Below are positions 1 to 8,291 of a DNA stretch of 32,392 nt, in pieces. Positions within the stretch are counted from its first letter, which is position 1. Each line of letters opens with the position of its first letter. The DNA lies in assembly GCA_934667425.1 (NCBI GenBank), contig CAKULV010000037.1, positions 1 through 32,392 of the forward strand, written 5' to 3'. Made by a program: the position numbers and the translations under genes. Source of the DNA: an uncultured Kiritimatiellota bacterium (lineage in GTDB: Bacteria; Verrucomicrobiota; Kiritimatiellia; RFP12; UBA1067). Below the pieces are notes generated by a model. The model worked only from the letters and a program-made list of their open reading frames with translations. It was not told where the DNA came from and made no database searches.

Positions 1-1370
1 CCGCAGAGCATCTTGCCGGCGAGCGTGAAGCCGGTCCCGTCGCGCTCCGCGGCCGTGTCGAATGCGTTCGTGCCGCCGAACCAGAAATCCTCGTAGGCAT
101 CCGGGATTCCGTCGCCGTCGAGGTCGTCCATGGGCGTTGGGACGAGCGGATCGGGGTCCGAGCCGTCCACGAGCCCGTCGCCGTCGGTGTCGCGGCGGAG
201 GGGATCGGTGCCAAGCGCGACCTCCTTGCCGTCGGAGAGGCCGTCGTGGTCCGTGTCCCAGAGCTCGGGGTCGGTTCCGAACGCGAACAGCTCGTCAAGG
301 AGGGAAAGCCCGTCGCCGTCACGGTCAGCGTCCATCGCGTCCTCGGAGGTGAGCGGGTAGAACGCCAGCGAGGTGACGTTCGTCGGTATGGCGTTTGTCG
401 CCCACCCGATGGTTCCGAGCGACGCGCCGACGAGGATGTTCGTGGCCTCCCCGACGCCGAGCCGCGAAAGGCCGTAGCGGTACGCGAACCTGCCGGACGG
501 CCACATCTCCATCTGGACATTGACCGGCGCGCTGGTGGCGCGGTCGAGAAGCACATTCTGCCATGTGAGCTGGAGCGTGTTCGACGGCGTGACGAGGTGC
601 CAGAAGAGGGATTTTAGTTGATAGTTGGTGGTTGGCAGTTGATAGCTCCCCGTTCCCTGTTCCCCGTCCCCCAACATGGGCCAGTTGGCCTCGGGGACGA
701 TGCCGAGCGAGGCGCGGAACGGCCAGAACGCGGGAAGGACGCGTTTGTCGCGTCCGCGTCCCCCCGGTCGCGACAGGCGCGGCCCTCCCGGCATCTCCGT
801 CCAGCCGTCGGAATGGACGCGGAAGCGCCCCACCTCGTTCGTGCCGAGCCTGAACGCCCAATCCCCGAACGCAAGGTATATCCAGTCCTCCGCCGCGCCG
901 AACGCCCGCCAGTCGCCGCACACGGCCGCATCTGCGGGTGCGGAGAAGTCGAACGCCTCGTCCATTCCGACGCGCGTCAGCACGAAGCCACGCCGAAAGT
1001 CGTCTCCATCCAGCGTTCGGCTGGTGTTCGGCGAAGTGATGGGCGTGAAGTCCGTCCACTCGTCCGCGACGGTCTCCGGCGAATCCAGCGGCTGAAGGCC
1101 GTCGCCGGAACCGACCACCATCTGCAGGCTGTTCGTTCCACCGCCATCGTCCCCGCCACCGCCGTTGCCGGATTTGGTGCTGCCGTACACGCACATGCCA
1201 ATGAAGAATGCACACAGAATCACACGGCCAAACAACGAATGCCTTTTTAAGAACGCGGCAAGTTCGCGCACGGGGCGCAGGCTCTTCTCGCGCATGAGCG
1301 CGATGAACCACGCAATTGCGGTGGCGCACAAAAGGGCAAAAAGGAGTACAGTCCAAATCCGCAATATCAT
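1..1370 (-). CDS. TSP3-repeat (calcium-binding) membrane-anchored protein, 3' end outside window
   Basis: Reading from the ATG at 1370 the frame stays open to the window edge, giving 456 residues of a longer protein. Two hydrophobic stretches lie near the N-terminus (about residues 4-26 and 45-62), separated by a basic loop (MREKSLRPVRE). A low-complexity Gly/Asp linker (GNGGGGDDGGG) follows. The middle is a Trp- and Phe-rich beta-type region. The C-terminal visible part carries DxDxDGxxD thrombospondin type 3 repeats (DADRDGDGLS, DTDHDGLSDG, DTDGDGLVDG, DLDGDGIPDA), which bind calcium in this family. The start lies 4 bp after the stop of the upstream secreted gene, so the two are cotranscribed. 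A tandem heptad repeat (611-673) is translated in frame as an inserted Gly/Gln/Tyr/Thr-rich loop. The role is probably cell-surface or adhesive (inference). The exact function is unknown. Confidence 0.8.
   Translation of the reverse strand, partial: MILRIWTVLLFALLCATAIAWFIALMREKSLRPVRELAAFLKRHSLFGRVILCAFFIGMCVYGSTKSGNGGGGDDGGGTNSLQMVVGSGDGLQPLDSPETVADEWTDFTPITSPNTSRTLDGDDFRRGFVLTRVGMDEAFDFSAPADAAVCGDWRAFGAAEDWIYLAFGDWAFRLGTNEVGRFRVHSDGWTEMPGGPRLSRPGGRGRDKRVLPAFWPFRASLGIVPEANWPMLGDGEQGTGSYQLPTTNYQLKSLFWHLVTPSNTLQLTWQNVLLDRATSAPVNVQMEMWPSGRFAYRYGLSRLGVGEATNILVGASLGTIGWATNAIPTNVTSLAFYPLTSEDAMDADRDGDGLSLLDELFAFGTDPELWDTDHDGLSDGKEVALGTDPLRRDTDGDGLVDGSDPDPLVPTPMDDLDGDGIPDAYEDFWFGGTNAFDTAAERDGTGFTLAGKMLC
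611..673. repeat. Tandem heptad repeat inside the TSP3 gene
   Basis: Eight consecutive 7-bp units run from 618 to 673: TTGATAG, TTGGTGG, TTGGCAG, TTGATAG, CTCCCCG, TTCCCTG, TTCCCCG, TCCCCCA. A degenerate ninth (ATTTTAG) sits at 611-617. Two sub-motifs are joined, TTGRYRG and TTCCCYG. Nine units are 63 bp, or 21 codons, so the host reading frame is kept. It resembles the short tandemly repeated heptanucleotides known from cyanobacteria in style only. Confidence 0.7.
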
Positions 1371-1374
1371 GTTG

Positions 1375-2001
1375 TCACCTGAAGGTCATGCAGAAGAAAT
1401 GCGAAAGGATGTCGCATGCGAACCATTCCGCAGGGATGCCGGGGCCGCGACGCGTCACGTGCATCATGTTCCAGTCGGGCTGATACAGCCAGCTCTGCGC
1501 TGACGCTGAAACGTTCGTCAAGATGGCGGAGCCAAGCTCGTTCGTTGCCGAGAAATGCCGCAGCCCGCGTCCCTTCGAGAGGCGAAGGCCCATGACAAAT
1601 GCGCATGAGGGCGCACCGCTCGAATCCGCCTCCTCGATGCGCACACCCTCCGTCATGCTCTCGGCGAAATACCGCCCGTTCCGCCAGCCGTACAGCGTCT
1701 CGGTCTCGTCCACGCCGAGAACGCCGTCGCAGTTCCTGTCACGCCCGAACGCCACCTGGACGCTGTTAGAAACACACCCGTCAAGCAAGAACCGCAGCTC
1801 CATCCCACGCGTATCTTCGTCGCTCGCCCTGAACGGCAGATTCGTCGAGACCTCGGTATCGGCATAGGGCGACACCGGCGGCGGAGACACGACAGTCGTC
1901 CGGGCAAATGCGGCAAAAGGCATTGTTACGACGAGAAAACACGCAATCCGTGTTTCCGCCGTCCACAGGCGCATCATCTGTGCAGACATGGCGATATCCA
2001 T
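1375..2001 (-). CDS. Secreted EF-hand-like hypothetical protein
   Basis: The protein has 208 residues. The start at 2001 was chosen because AAGGAG lies 8 nt upstream; an in-frame start at 2022 lacks a site. The N-terminus looks like a signal peptide with a hydrophobic stretch (IACFLVVTMPFAAFA) ending near residue 27. The mature part contains DRNCDGVLGVDE at about residues 86-97, which matches the Dx[DN]xDGxxxxDE calcium loop of EF-hand or dockerin-type repeats. The rest (a YGWRNGRYF segment, a C-terminal WNMMHVTRRG segment) is not a family I can name. It is followed after 4 bp by the TSP3-repeat gene, which suggests that the two exported calcium-binding proteins act together (inference). Confidence 0.7.
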   Translation of the reverse strand: MDIAMSAQMMRLWTAETRIACFLVVTMPFAAFARTTVVSPPPVSPYADTEVSTNLPFRASDEDTRGMELRFLLDGCVSNSVQVAFGRDRNCDGVLGVDETETLYGWRNGRYFAESMTEGVRIEEADSSGAPSCAFVMGLRLSKGRGLRHFSATNELGSAILTNVSASAQSWLYQPDWNMMHVTRRGPGIPAEWFACDILSHFFCMTFR

Positions 2002-2049
2002 TCCGAAGTCTCCTTGTAACATTTTTCCTGTGCGTAAAAAATCCCTATC

Positions 2050-2058
2050 ATTATACCA
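2050..2058 (-). promoter_or_regulatory. Extended -10 promoter of the secreted protein pair
   Basis: TGGTATAAT on the minus strand, 48 nt before the ATG at 2001. No convincing -35 box. Confidence 0.6.
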
Positions 2059-2212
2059 ATTCCCCGTCTCGCCGGAAAGCGTCGCGGCGAATCCAAGTAA
2101 GCGAGACTCTTATTGCGAAAATACGAGGCGCCCAAATGTGGCATTACGCTTTAGTCGCCCAATATGCAATTGAAAGGTGATGCATTTCACGACATGACCC
2201 CGTGCAAGACAG

Positions 2213-2252
2213 AAAAGCAACAGACGTTGCGGCCGGGAGGCCGTAACGTCTG
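2213..2252 (-). terminator. Rho-independent terminator of ppdK
   Basis: A 14-bp inverted repeat (arms 2221-2234 and 2239-2252, loop of 4, one internal mismatch) lies 25 bp past the ppdK stop. On the minus strand it is followed by GCTTTTCT, giving a short U tract at 2213-2216. Confidence 0.75.
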
Positions 2253-2276
2253 CTTTGCACCGATACACGTGATCGG

Positions 2277-4928
2277 CTATTTGCAGCGCAATGCAGCCTG
2301 GGCGGCGGCAAGGCGGGCAATAGGCACACGGTACGGCGAGCAGCTTACATAGTCAAGGCCGAGCTTGTGGCAGAATTCCACCGAAGCCGGATCGCCGCCA
2401 TGCTCGCCGCAGATGCCGCAATGGAGCTTCGGACGGACGCCCCTGCCGAGCCTGAGCGCCATCTCCATGAGCTTGCCGACGCCATCCTGGTCAAGCTTCG
2501 AGAAGGGATCGTTCTCGAATATCTTCTTGTCGTAGTAGGCCGGCAGGAACTTGCCCGCGTCATCGCGCGAGAAGCCATACGTCATCTGCGTGAGGTCGTT
2601 CGTGCCGAAGCAGAAGAACTGGGCCTCCTCGGCGATCTCGTCCGCAGTGATTGCCGCGCGCGGGATCTCGATCATGGTGCCAACCTTGTAGGCGATGTTC
2701 ACGTCGGCATGCGCGATCTCCTCGTTCGCAGTCTTCACCACGATGTCCTTGACGTACTTCAGCTCCTTCGCGTCGCCCGTAAGGGGAATCATGATCTCCG
2801 GCTTTACCGTCCAAGTGCGGTGGGCCTTCTGGACGTTCACCGCCGCGCGGATGACCGCGGTGGTCTGCATGCGGGCGATCTCGGGATACGTCACGCACAG
2901 GCGGCAGCCGCGATGCCCCATCATGGGGTTGAACTCCTTGAGGGAATCGACAAGCTCCATTATCTTCGCGACTGTCTTGTGCTGCGCTTTCGCAAGCAGC
3001 TTGATCTCGTCCTCGGAATGCGGCACGAACTCGTGCAGCGGCGGATCGAGGAACCGGATAGTGACAGGCCGCCCCTCGAGAGCCTCGAAAAGCTGCTCGA
3101 AGTCGTCCTGCTGGTACGGCAGTATCTTCGCGAGCGCAATTTCGCGCTCCTCGACCGTATCTGCGCAGATCATCTCCCGGAATGCCGCAATGCGGTCCGC
3201 CTCGAAGAACATGTGCTCCGTGCGGCATAGGCCGATGCCCTCGGCCCCGAGCTCCTTCGCCTTGCGCGCGTCACGCGGCGTGTCGGCATTCGTGCGCACG
3301 TGCAGCCTGCGGAACTTGTCAGCCCAGTTCATGATGCGGCCGAACTCGCCGGCGATCTGCGCGTCGACCGTCGGTATCACGCCGTCGTAGATGTAGCCGG
3401 TGGAGCCGTCTATCGATATCCAGTCGCCTTCCTTGAACACCTTGCCGCCAAGGACGAACTTCTTGTGATCCTCGTCCATCGAGATATCCTGGCAGCCGGA
3501 GACGCAGCACTCGCCCATGCCGCGCGCCACGACGGCGGCATGGCTCGTCATGCCCCCGCGAACCGTGAGGATGCCCTCTGCGGCCTTCATGCCCTCGATG
3601 TCCTCTGGCGAAGTCTCGAGGCGAACAAGGACGGTCTTCTCTCCGTTCTTCTTCCACGCCATTGCGTCGGCGGCAGTGAAGACGATCTTGCCGCACGCCG
3701 CGCCCGGGGACGCCGCGAGGCCGCGCCCCATGGGCTTCGCGTTCTTGAGGGCGACGGCATCGAACTGCGGGTGGAGGAGCGTATCGAGGTTGCGCGGGTC
3801 GATCATGAGCACGGCCTCCTCCTCGGTGCGCATCCCCTCGTCCACGAGGTCGCACGCGATCTTGAGCGCGGCCTTCGCCGTGCGCTTGCCGTTGCGGGTC
3901 TGGAGCATGAAGAGCTTCTGGTTCTCGATGGTGAACTCCATGTCCTGCATGTCGCGGTAATGCTCTTCCAGCGTGTCGCATATCTTCTGGAACTGCTTGA
4001 AGACCTTCGGCATCACTTCGGCCATCTTGGCGATGGGCATCGGCGTGCGCACGCCCGCGACGACGTCCTCGCCCTGCGCGTTCATGAGGAATTCGCCCAT
4101 GAGCTTCTTCTCGCCGGTCGCCGGATCGCGCGTGAAGGCCACGCCCGTGCCGGAATTGTCGTTAAGGTTGCCGAACGCCATCATCTGCACGTTGACCGCC
4201 GTGCCCCAGCTGTACGGGATGTCGTTGTCGCGGCGATATACGTTCGCGCGCGGGTTGTCCCAGCTGCGGAACACCGCCTTGATCGCCTCGAAGAGCTGCT
4301 CCTTGGCGTCCGTGGGGAAATCCCTGCCTATCGCCGCCTTGTACTCGGCCTTGAACTGCCCGGCAAGCGCCTTCAGGTCTGTAGCCGTGAGATCGACGTC
4401 GTTCTTCACGCGCTTCTTTGCCTTCATCTCATCGATGAGCTTCTCGAAGTGCTTCTTCCCGACCTCCATCACCACGTCCGAAAACATCTGGATGAAGCGG
4501 CGGTAGCAGTCCCACGCCCAGCGCGGATTCTTGGTCTGCTTCGCAAGCGACTCCACGACCGTCTCGTTGAGGCCGAGGTTGAGGATGGTGTCCATCATGC
4601 CCGGCATCGAGGCGCGGGCGCCTGAGCGGACTGAGACGAGAAGCGGATTCCTCTTGTCTCCGAACTTCTTTCCGGCGGACTTCTCGAGCTTCTCGATGTA
4701 CTTGAGGACCTGCTTCTCGATGTCGGACGCGATCTTCCTACCGTCGTCATAGTAGCGGGTACACGCCTCGGTCGATATGGTGAACCCCTGCGGCACTGGG
4801 AGGCCAAGGCCCGCCATCTCCGCAAGGTTGGCGCCCTTGCCACCAAGGAGCTCGCGCATGTTCGCGTTGCCCTCCGTCTGCCCGGCTCCAAAGAAATAAA
4901 CGTACTTCTTCTGCGACTCGCCCATCAT
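2277..4928 (-). CDS. ppdK: Pyruvate, phosphate dikinase
   Basis: The protein has 883 residues, the usual length of bacterial PPDK (about 870-890). The enzyme interconverts pyruvate + ATP + Pi and PEP + AMP + PPi; in anaerobes it often serves glycolysis or gluconeogenesis with PPi. The N-terminal ATP-grasp domain has GGKGANLAEM (residues 29-38). The swivelling phosphohistidine domain has GGMTSHAAVVARG with the catalytic His at 463. The C-terminal TIM-barrel PEP/pyruvate domain ends with CGICGEHGGDP, catalytic Cys at 840. All key residues are present. AGGAAGGA lies just upstream of two adjacent ATG codons, so the start could be either 4928 or 4925. The glycosyltransferase gene ends 84 bp upstream. 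That gap contains a perfect 8-bp hairpin but no clear promoter, so readthrough from the upstream operon is possible. Confidence 0.98.
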   Translation of the reverse strand: MMGESQKKYVYFFGAGQTEGNANMRELLGGKGANLAEMAGLGLPVPQGFTISTEACTRYYDDGRKIASDIEKQVLKYIEKLEKSAGKKFGDKRNPLLVSVRSGARASMPGMMDTILNLGLNETVVESLAKQTKNPRWAWDCYRRFIQMFSDVVMEVGKKHFEKLIDEMKAKKRVKNDVDLTATDLKALAGQFKAEYKAAIGRDFPTDAKEQLFEAIKAVFRSWDNPRANVYRRDNDIPYSWGTAVNVQMMAFGNLNDNSGTGVAFTRDPATGEKKLMGEFLMNAQGEDVVAGVRTPMPIAKMAEVMPKVFKQFQKICDTLEEHYRDMQDMEFTIENQKLFMLQTRNGKRTAKAALKIACDLVDEGMRTEEEAVLMIDPRNLDTLLHPQFDAVALKNAKPMGRGLAASPGAACGKIVFTAADAMAWKKNGEKTVLVRLETSPEDIEGMKAAEGILTVRGGMTSHAAVVARGMGECCVSGCQDISMDEDHKKFVLGGKVFKEGDWISIDGSTGYIYDGVIPTVDAQIAGEFGRIMNWADKFRRLHVRTNADTPRDARKAKELGAEGIGLCRTEHMFFEADRIAAFREMICADTVEEREIALAKILPYQQDDFEQLFEALEGRPVTIRFLDPPLHEFVPHSEDEIKLLAKAQHKTVAKIMELVDSLKEFNPMMGHRGCRLCVTYPEIARMQTTAVIRAAVNVQKAHRTWTVKPEIMIPLTGDAKELKYVKDIVVKTANEEIAHADVNIAYKVGTMIEIPRAAITADEIAEEAQFFCFGTNDLTQMTYGFSRDDAGKFLPAYYDKKIFENDPFSKLDQDGVGKLMEMALRLGRGVRPKLHCGICGEHGGDPASVEFCHKLGLDYVSCSPYRVPIARLAAAQAALRCK

Positions 4929-4955
4929 CCTGTTCCTTCCTTTTTCTGTTTCCAG

Positions 4956-4976
4956 TGTCCGTGGCCTTCACGGACA
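4956..4976. other. Stem-loop in the ppdK leader
   Basis: A perfect 8-bp inverted repeat (TGTCCGTG / CACGGACA, loop of 5) lies about 30 bp before ppdK. On the plus strand an ATTTTTATTTT stretch follows; on the minus (ppdK) strand no U tract follows. It could be a weak terminator for the glycosyltransferase operon or a leader structure. Confidence 0.4.
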
Positions 4977-5012
4977 ATTCATTTTTATTTTCGCTGTTTA
5001 CCGTTAAGCTGA

Positions 5013-6119
5013 CTATCCGCCGGCCGGGACCTGCGGTCGCCGCCTGCATCCCGCAGCCAAGGCATCCGACAGGATGCCCGCAAGCTGCCTCTCTATAACC
5101 GCCATGGAAAGATGCCTCTCGAAGAAGTCCCTCGCGGCGGCGAAGTACGAGTCGCGGTTCGCCCAGTCGCTGCGGTACGCCCTGACGGCATCGGCGATCG
5201 CCCCGGCGTCCCCCGGAGGGACGAACTTGATCGCCTTGCAGTCCTTCGCCTCCGGGGGATATCCCGTGCAGAACTCGTTTATCGTGGGCCTGCAGCACGC
5301 CATGCACTCGTACACCTTGTTCCCGATTACGCGGGCGGCCTTTGCCGTCGTGCCGAACACGCCAAGCACCACATCGTGCGAAGCGATCACCTTTGGCACT
5401 TCCACATACGGGACCTTGTCCAGGAACGTTATGTTCCGGATACCTGCGGCCTTCGCCTCCGTCTCGGCCTTGTACGCGCCCCATCCGAGGAAATCCCACT
5501 GGATGCCTTCGTCCTGCGTCATCCTCGCGGCCTCGACTATGTACTCCGTGCCGTGCAGGGGAAGATACGCGCCATGGTACAGGACGCGGAACGGAGGCGG
5601 CGCAGCCGGGACCTCGGCCTGCGGCCTGAACACCGACTCGTCCGTGCCGGTAAGCAGTACACGCAGGCGATCACGCGGCACTTCAAGGTACTCCTCGCAG
5701 AAATCGACGTGGCAGCTCGTATCCCAGCACACAAGGTCCGGAGCCGCCATCATCTTGCGCTCCTTCGCCATAAGGCGCTTTGCGCGAGGCTCTTCAGCCT
5801 TCCATTTGCGCTGTTCGAGGACCTTCTTGTCCCACGCCGATATCATGGGGTCGAACACCACGGGGATGCCACGCCTGTGAGCCCATCGGCATGCGGCAAG
5901 CACATCGCGCTGACGGGCAACCGGCACCCACACGAGATCAGGCCTCTCCCTGAACTGGAGGCCGCGAAGGGACGCCTCGACGTCCCCGAATCGCGGCCAC
6001 ACCTTCACGAAGAAGAAATCCACCTCCCAGCCGAGACGCCTGAAGAGCGAGATGTACACGCGGTTGCGCGAGTAGCCCGGATCGAACCTGCCCCACCAAA
6101 GCACCCTCCTCTTCGCCAT
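5013..6119 (-). CDS. Glycosyltransferase, GT4-like (GT-B fold)
   Basis: The protein has 368 residues. The ATG at 6119 has GGGAG at 7 nt; an in-frame ATG two codons earlier has the site too close. The overall pattern is that of a GT-B enzyme of the GT4 type. The N-terminal Rossmann-like half includes VLWWGRFDPGYSRNR and RGIPVVFDPM. The C-terminal nucleotide-sugar half starts near FRVLYHGAYLPLHG and continues with a glycine-rich WDFLGWGAY. A segment resembling the conserved donor-binding EX7E region is VIGNKVYECMACCRPTI. No signal peptide or membrane segment is seen, so the protein is probably cytosolic or peripheral and acts in envelope polysaccharide or glycolipid synthesis (inference). Donor and acceptor cannot be told. 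It follows the S1-domain gene by 13 bp and is in the same operon. Confidence 0.85.
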   Translation of the reverse strand: MAKRRVLWWGRFDPGYSRNRVYISLFRRLGWEVDFFFVKVWPRFGDVEASLRGLQFRERPDLVWVPVARQRDVLAACRWAHRRGIPVVFDPMISAWDKKVLEQRKWKAEEPRAKRLMAKERKMMAAPDLVCWDTSCHVDFCEEYLEVPRDRLRVLLTGTDESVFRPQAEVPAAPPPFRVLYHGAYLPLHGTEYIVEAARMTQDEGIQWDFLGWGAYKAETEAKAAGIRNITFLDKVPYVEVPKVIASHDVVLGVFGTTAKAARVIGNKVYECMACCRPTINEFCTGYPPEAKDCKAIKFVPPGDAGAIADAVRAYRSDWANRDSYFAAARDFFERHLSMAVIERQLAGILSDALAAGCRRRPQVPAGG

Positions 6120-6132
6120 GTGCATTCTCCCG

Positions 6133-6975
6133 TCATAGTGCGTCAAATGCGCCTGAGGAGAATTTCGCGCCGTCCGCATTCACCCGCGCCATCTCGGTGG
6201 CGAGGTCTATCGAAGGCGCGTCAGGCTCCGCAGAATCGCCCTTCCTCGGCTTGAGCGGCCTCGACTGGCACTCGCGGATGGAAAGCGATATGCGGTCGCG
6301 CTCCCAATCCACGGAAAGCACCTTTACCGTCACATAGTCGCCGGGCTTTACATAGTTCTCCGGGGACATCACCTTGTCCCAGGATATCTCGCGAACGGGT
6401 ACCAGCCCCTCCATGCCGCCAATGTTGACGAATGCGCCGAACGGAAGGACCTTCGTGACCTGCCCGTTCAGCGTCTGCCCCTCTTCAAGCGAATCGCGCA
6501 GCTCCTCCTTGAGGGCCTGCTGCTCAAGCTCCAGTTCGGCACGACGGCTGACGACGAGGTTCACGCCCCGGTCATCCGCGCTGTACTCCTGCACCTGGAA
6601 AAGAAGCGTCTCGCCGACATACACCGCACCCGGCTTGCGGAAACGGTCTATCTGGCTGAACGGGCAGAATGCGCGCTGCCCCTTGACGGTGACCTCGTAG
6701 CCGCCCTTCACTTCCTTCTCGACCTTGCCCTCTATCGGGTCGCCAGCCTCGAATGCCGCCCTGATGGACGAATCCAGGGGATTCTTCGTCGCTTCGGCGT
6801 CAACGTCCACCCCCCCTTCCTGTTCAGAAGCGGCCTTAAGCGCGGCGCGGCGCTTGTCCGGATCGGACTCGACGCTTTTGAAGTCATTGAACGAACCGGG
6901 GAACTTGAACCCCGGACGGAACGTCTTCATCTGGTCGCTGACCATGGCTCCGAAATCAAACTTGTCTTCACTCAT
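6133..6975 (-). CDS. S1 RNA-binding domain protein (two S1 domains)
   Basis: The protein has 280 residues. The chosen start at 6975 begins MSEDKFDFG and has an AGG at 8 nt. The longer reading upstream runs through the promoter sequence and is not real. Residues 1-75 are acidic and probably disordered. Two S1 (OB-fold) domains follow at about 78-145 and 167-236; the second is the more canonical (GQVTKVLPFGAFVNIGGMEGL and a DRISLSIRE end). The length is far below the ribosomal protein S1 of E. coli (557 residues, six domains), so this is either a short S1-like protein or an accessory translation or RNA-turnover factor. It is the first gene of an operon with the glycosyltransferase and has its own promoter at 7027-7035. 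Confidence 0.85.
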   Translation of the reverse strand: MSEDKFDFGAMVSDQMKTFRPGFKFPGSFNDFKSVESDPDKRRAALKAASEQEGGVDVDAEATKNPLDSSIRAAFEAGDPIEGKVEKEVKGGYEVTVKGQRAFCPFSQIDRFRKPGAVYVGETLLFQVQEYSADDRGVNLVVSRRAELELEQQALKEELRDSLEEGQTLNGQVTKVLPFGAFVNIGGMEGLVPVREISWDKVMSPENYVKPGDYVTVKVLSVDWERDRISLSIRECQSRPLKPRKGDSAEPDAPSIDLATEMARVNADGAKFSSGAFDAL

Positions 6976-7026
6976 ATCGTCAACCTGTTGCCTTCCAACT
7001 TGCCTTCTCTTCTTTATTCGGCGCAG

Positions 7027-7035
7027 ATTATACCA
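7027..7035 (-). promoter_or_regulatory. Extended -10 promoter of the S1-domain gene
   Basis: TGGTATAAT within TTTGTGGTATAAT, lying 7 bp past the stop of the adaptor gene and 51 nt before the ATG at 6975. No convincing -35 box. Confidence 0.65.
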
Positions 7036-7042
7036 CAAACCG

Positions 7043-8275
7043 TCACTTCTTCGGCTCTGGCGCCGTACCCTTGTTCTTGTTGCGCTGCGGGAATTTCGGC
7101 TTGAACGGATTTACCGCGCCATTGCCGCCCGCAGCCGCCGTGCGGGCAGTCATATATCCCAGGATCGCCTCCTTGCCCTCCAGCTCATCCAAGCCTACAA
7201 GCTGGGTGAACGACGCATCCGAGATCCCCTCCTTCACAAGATAGAACTTCACGCCCCCATCGCCGTCCGGCAGCCAGAGCTTGCGCCCTCTCGGGATCTC
7301 CCCTCCGGCGGCGGCCTTGGCGGCCTCGATGTCCTCCGCGTTGGGACGGAAACGCAGCGCCGCCGAAGAGACCGCCAGCACGTCTTCGGCACGGGCCGTC
7401 TCCACCGATATGTTCGCGGTCATGCCCGGGAACAGCAGGGACTCCTTGTCGTCGTTCACCGCGTCTATTATGATCGGATACGTGACCACGTTGTTTTCCG
7501 TGGTGGCGGCAAGGCGCACCTGGCGCACCTTCCCGCGGAACGTCTTCCGGTAGGCGTCGGCAGTGAACGTGACGTTCTGCCCCTCGCGTATCATGCCCAC
7601 ATCGGCCTCCGGCACAGTCGCCTCCACCTGTATGCGGCTCAGGTCCTCGGCGATCGTCAGCAGCGGAACCGCGTTCATCGACGAGACCACCGTCTGCCCC
7701 TCATCCACGCTCCGCTCTATCACGGTGCCGTCCACAGGCGACACTATCGTGCAGTAGTTGAGGTTCGCCTTGGCCTGGTTCATGCTCGCGCGGCTCTGCT
7801 CGACCTGCGCCTTCGCCTGCTCAAGTGCGGCAAGGGCCACATCTCGGACCTCAAGCGCATTGTCGTAGTCGGCCACCGACGCAAGCTGCTTCTGCGACAG
7901 GGTGTGCTTCCTCGCGAGCGTCTTCTCGGCAAGCTTGAGCGCAGCCTCGCACTTCTTCACGTTGGCCTCGTTCGCGTGGAGCTGCGCCAACGCGCTCCTG
8001 TACTGCGCGTCATAGACCTGCGGATCGATCAGCGCCACCACCTGGCCATTCGTGACAAGCGAGTTGTAGTCGACGAACAGCTTGATGATCTTGCCGTTGA
8101 CCTGGGCGCCGACCTCGACCTTCTTGATCGGCTCCACCGTCCCCGTGGCCTCCACCGTCTTCACGATATCCGTCTTCGCTATCGGGGAAAGCCTGAACCT
8201 CGGCCCCTCCTTCTTCGAGAACTGCTCGCCACACCCGGCGATCGCCGCCAAAACCAATGCCGCAAGAAACTTCAT
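7043..8275 (-). CDS. Efflux periplasmic adaptor lipoprotein (HlyD/MacA/AcrA family)
   Basis: The protein has 410 residues. The start at 8275 has a strong AGGAGG 5-8 nt upstream. The N-terminus is a lipoprotein signal with IAGC at Cys15. The domain order of a membrane-fusion protein follows: first half of the barrel-sandwich (lipoyl-like) domain (VEATGTVEPIKKVEVGAQVNGKI, about 41-63), a long alpha-helical hairpin (about 85-195, rich in A, Q, K, E), the second lipoyl half (IVSPVDGTVIERSVDEGQTV), then beta-barrel and membrane-proximal domains. The C-terminal tail is basic (PKFPQRNKNKGT). Adaptors of this type bridge an inner-membrane pump to a TolC channel. The TolC-like gene lies 16 bp upstream, but no ABC (MacB) or RND pump gene is next to it. 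Confidence 0.92.
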   Translation of the reverse strand: MKFLAALVLAAIAGCGEQFSKKEGPRFRLSPIAKTDIVKTVEATGTVEPIKKVEVGAQVNGKIIKLFVDYNSLVTNGQVVALIDPQVYDAQYRSALAQLHANEANVKKCEAALKLAEKTLARKHTLSQKQLASVADYDNALEVRDVALAALEQAKAQVEQSRASMNQAKANLNYCTIVSPVDGTVIERSVDEGQTVVSSMNAVPLLTIAEDLSRIQVEATVPEADVGMIREGQNVTFTADAYRKTFRGKVRQVRLAATTENNVVTYPIIIDAVNDDKESLLFPGMTANISVETARAEDVLAVSSAALRFRPNAEDIEAAKAAAGGEIPRGRKLWLPDGDGGVKFYLVKEGISDASFTQLVGLDELEGKEAILGYMTARTAAAGGNGAVNPFKPKFPQRNKNKGTAPEPKK

Positions 8276-8291
8276 CGTCCCCTCCTGTGTG

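Noticed and set aside
325..1356. 343-codon minus-strand frame over the TSP3 gene
   Set aside because: Arg-rich shadow frame; the frame from 1370 shows clear TSP3 repeats and stays open to the edge.
6976..7038. Longer S1-domain protein beginning MWYN
   Set aside because: The first codons are the promoter TGGTATAAT itself; the supported start is 6975.
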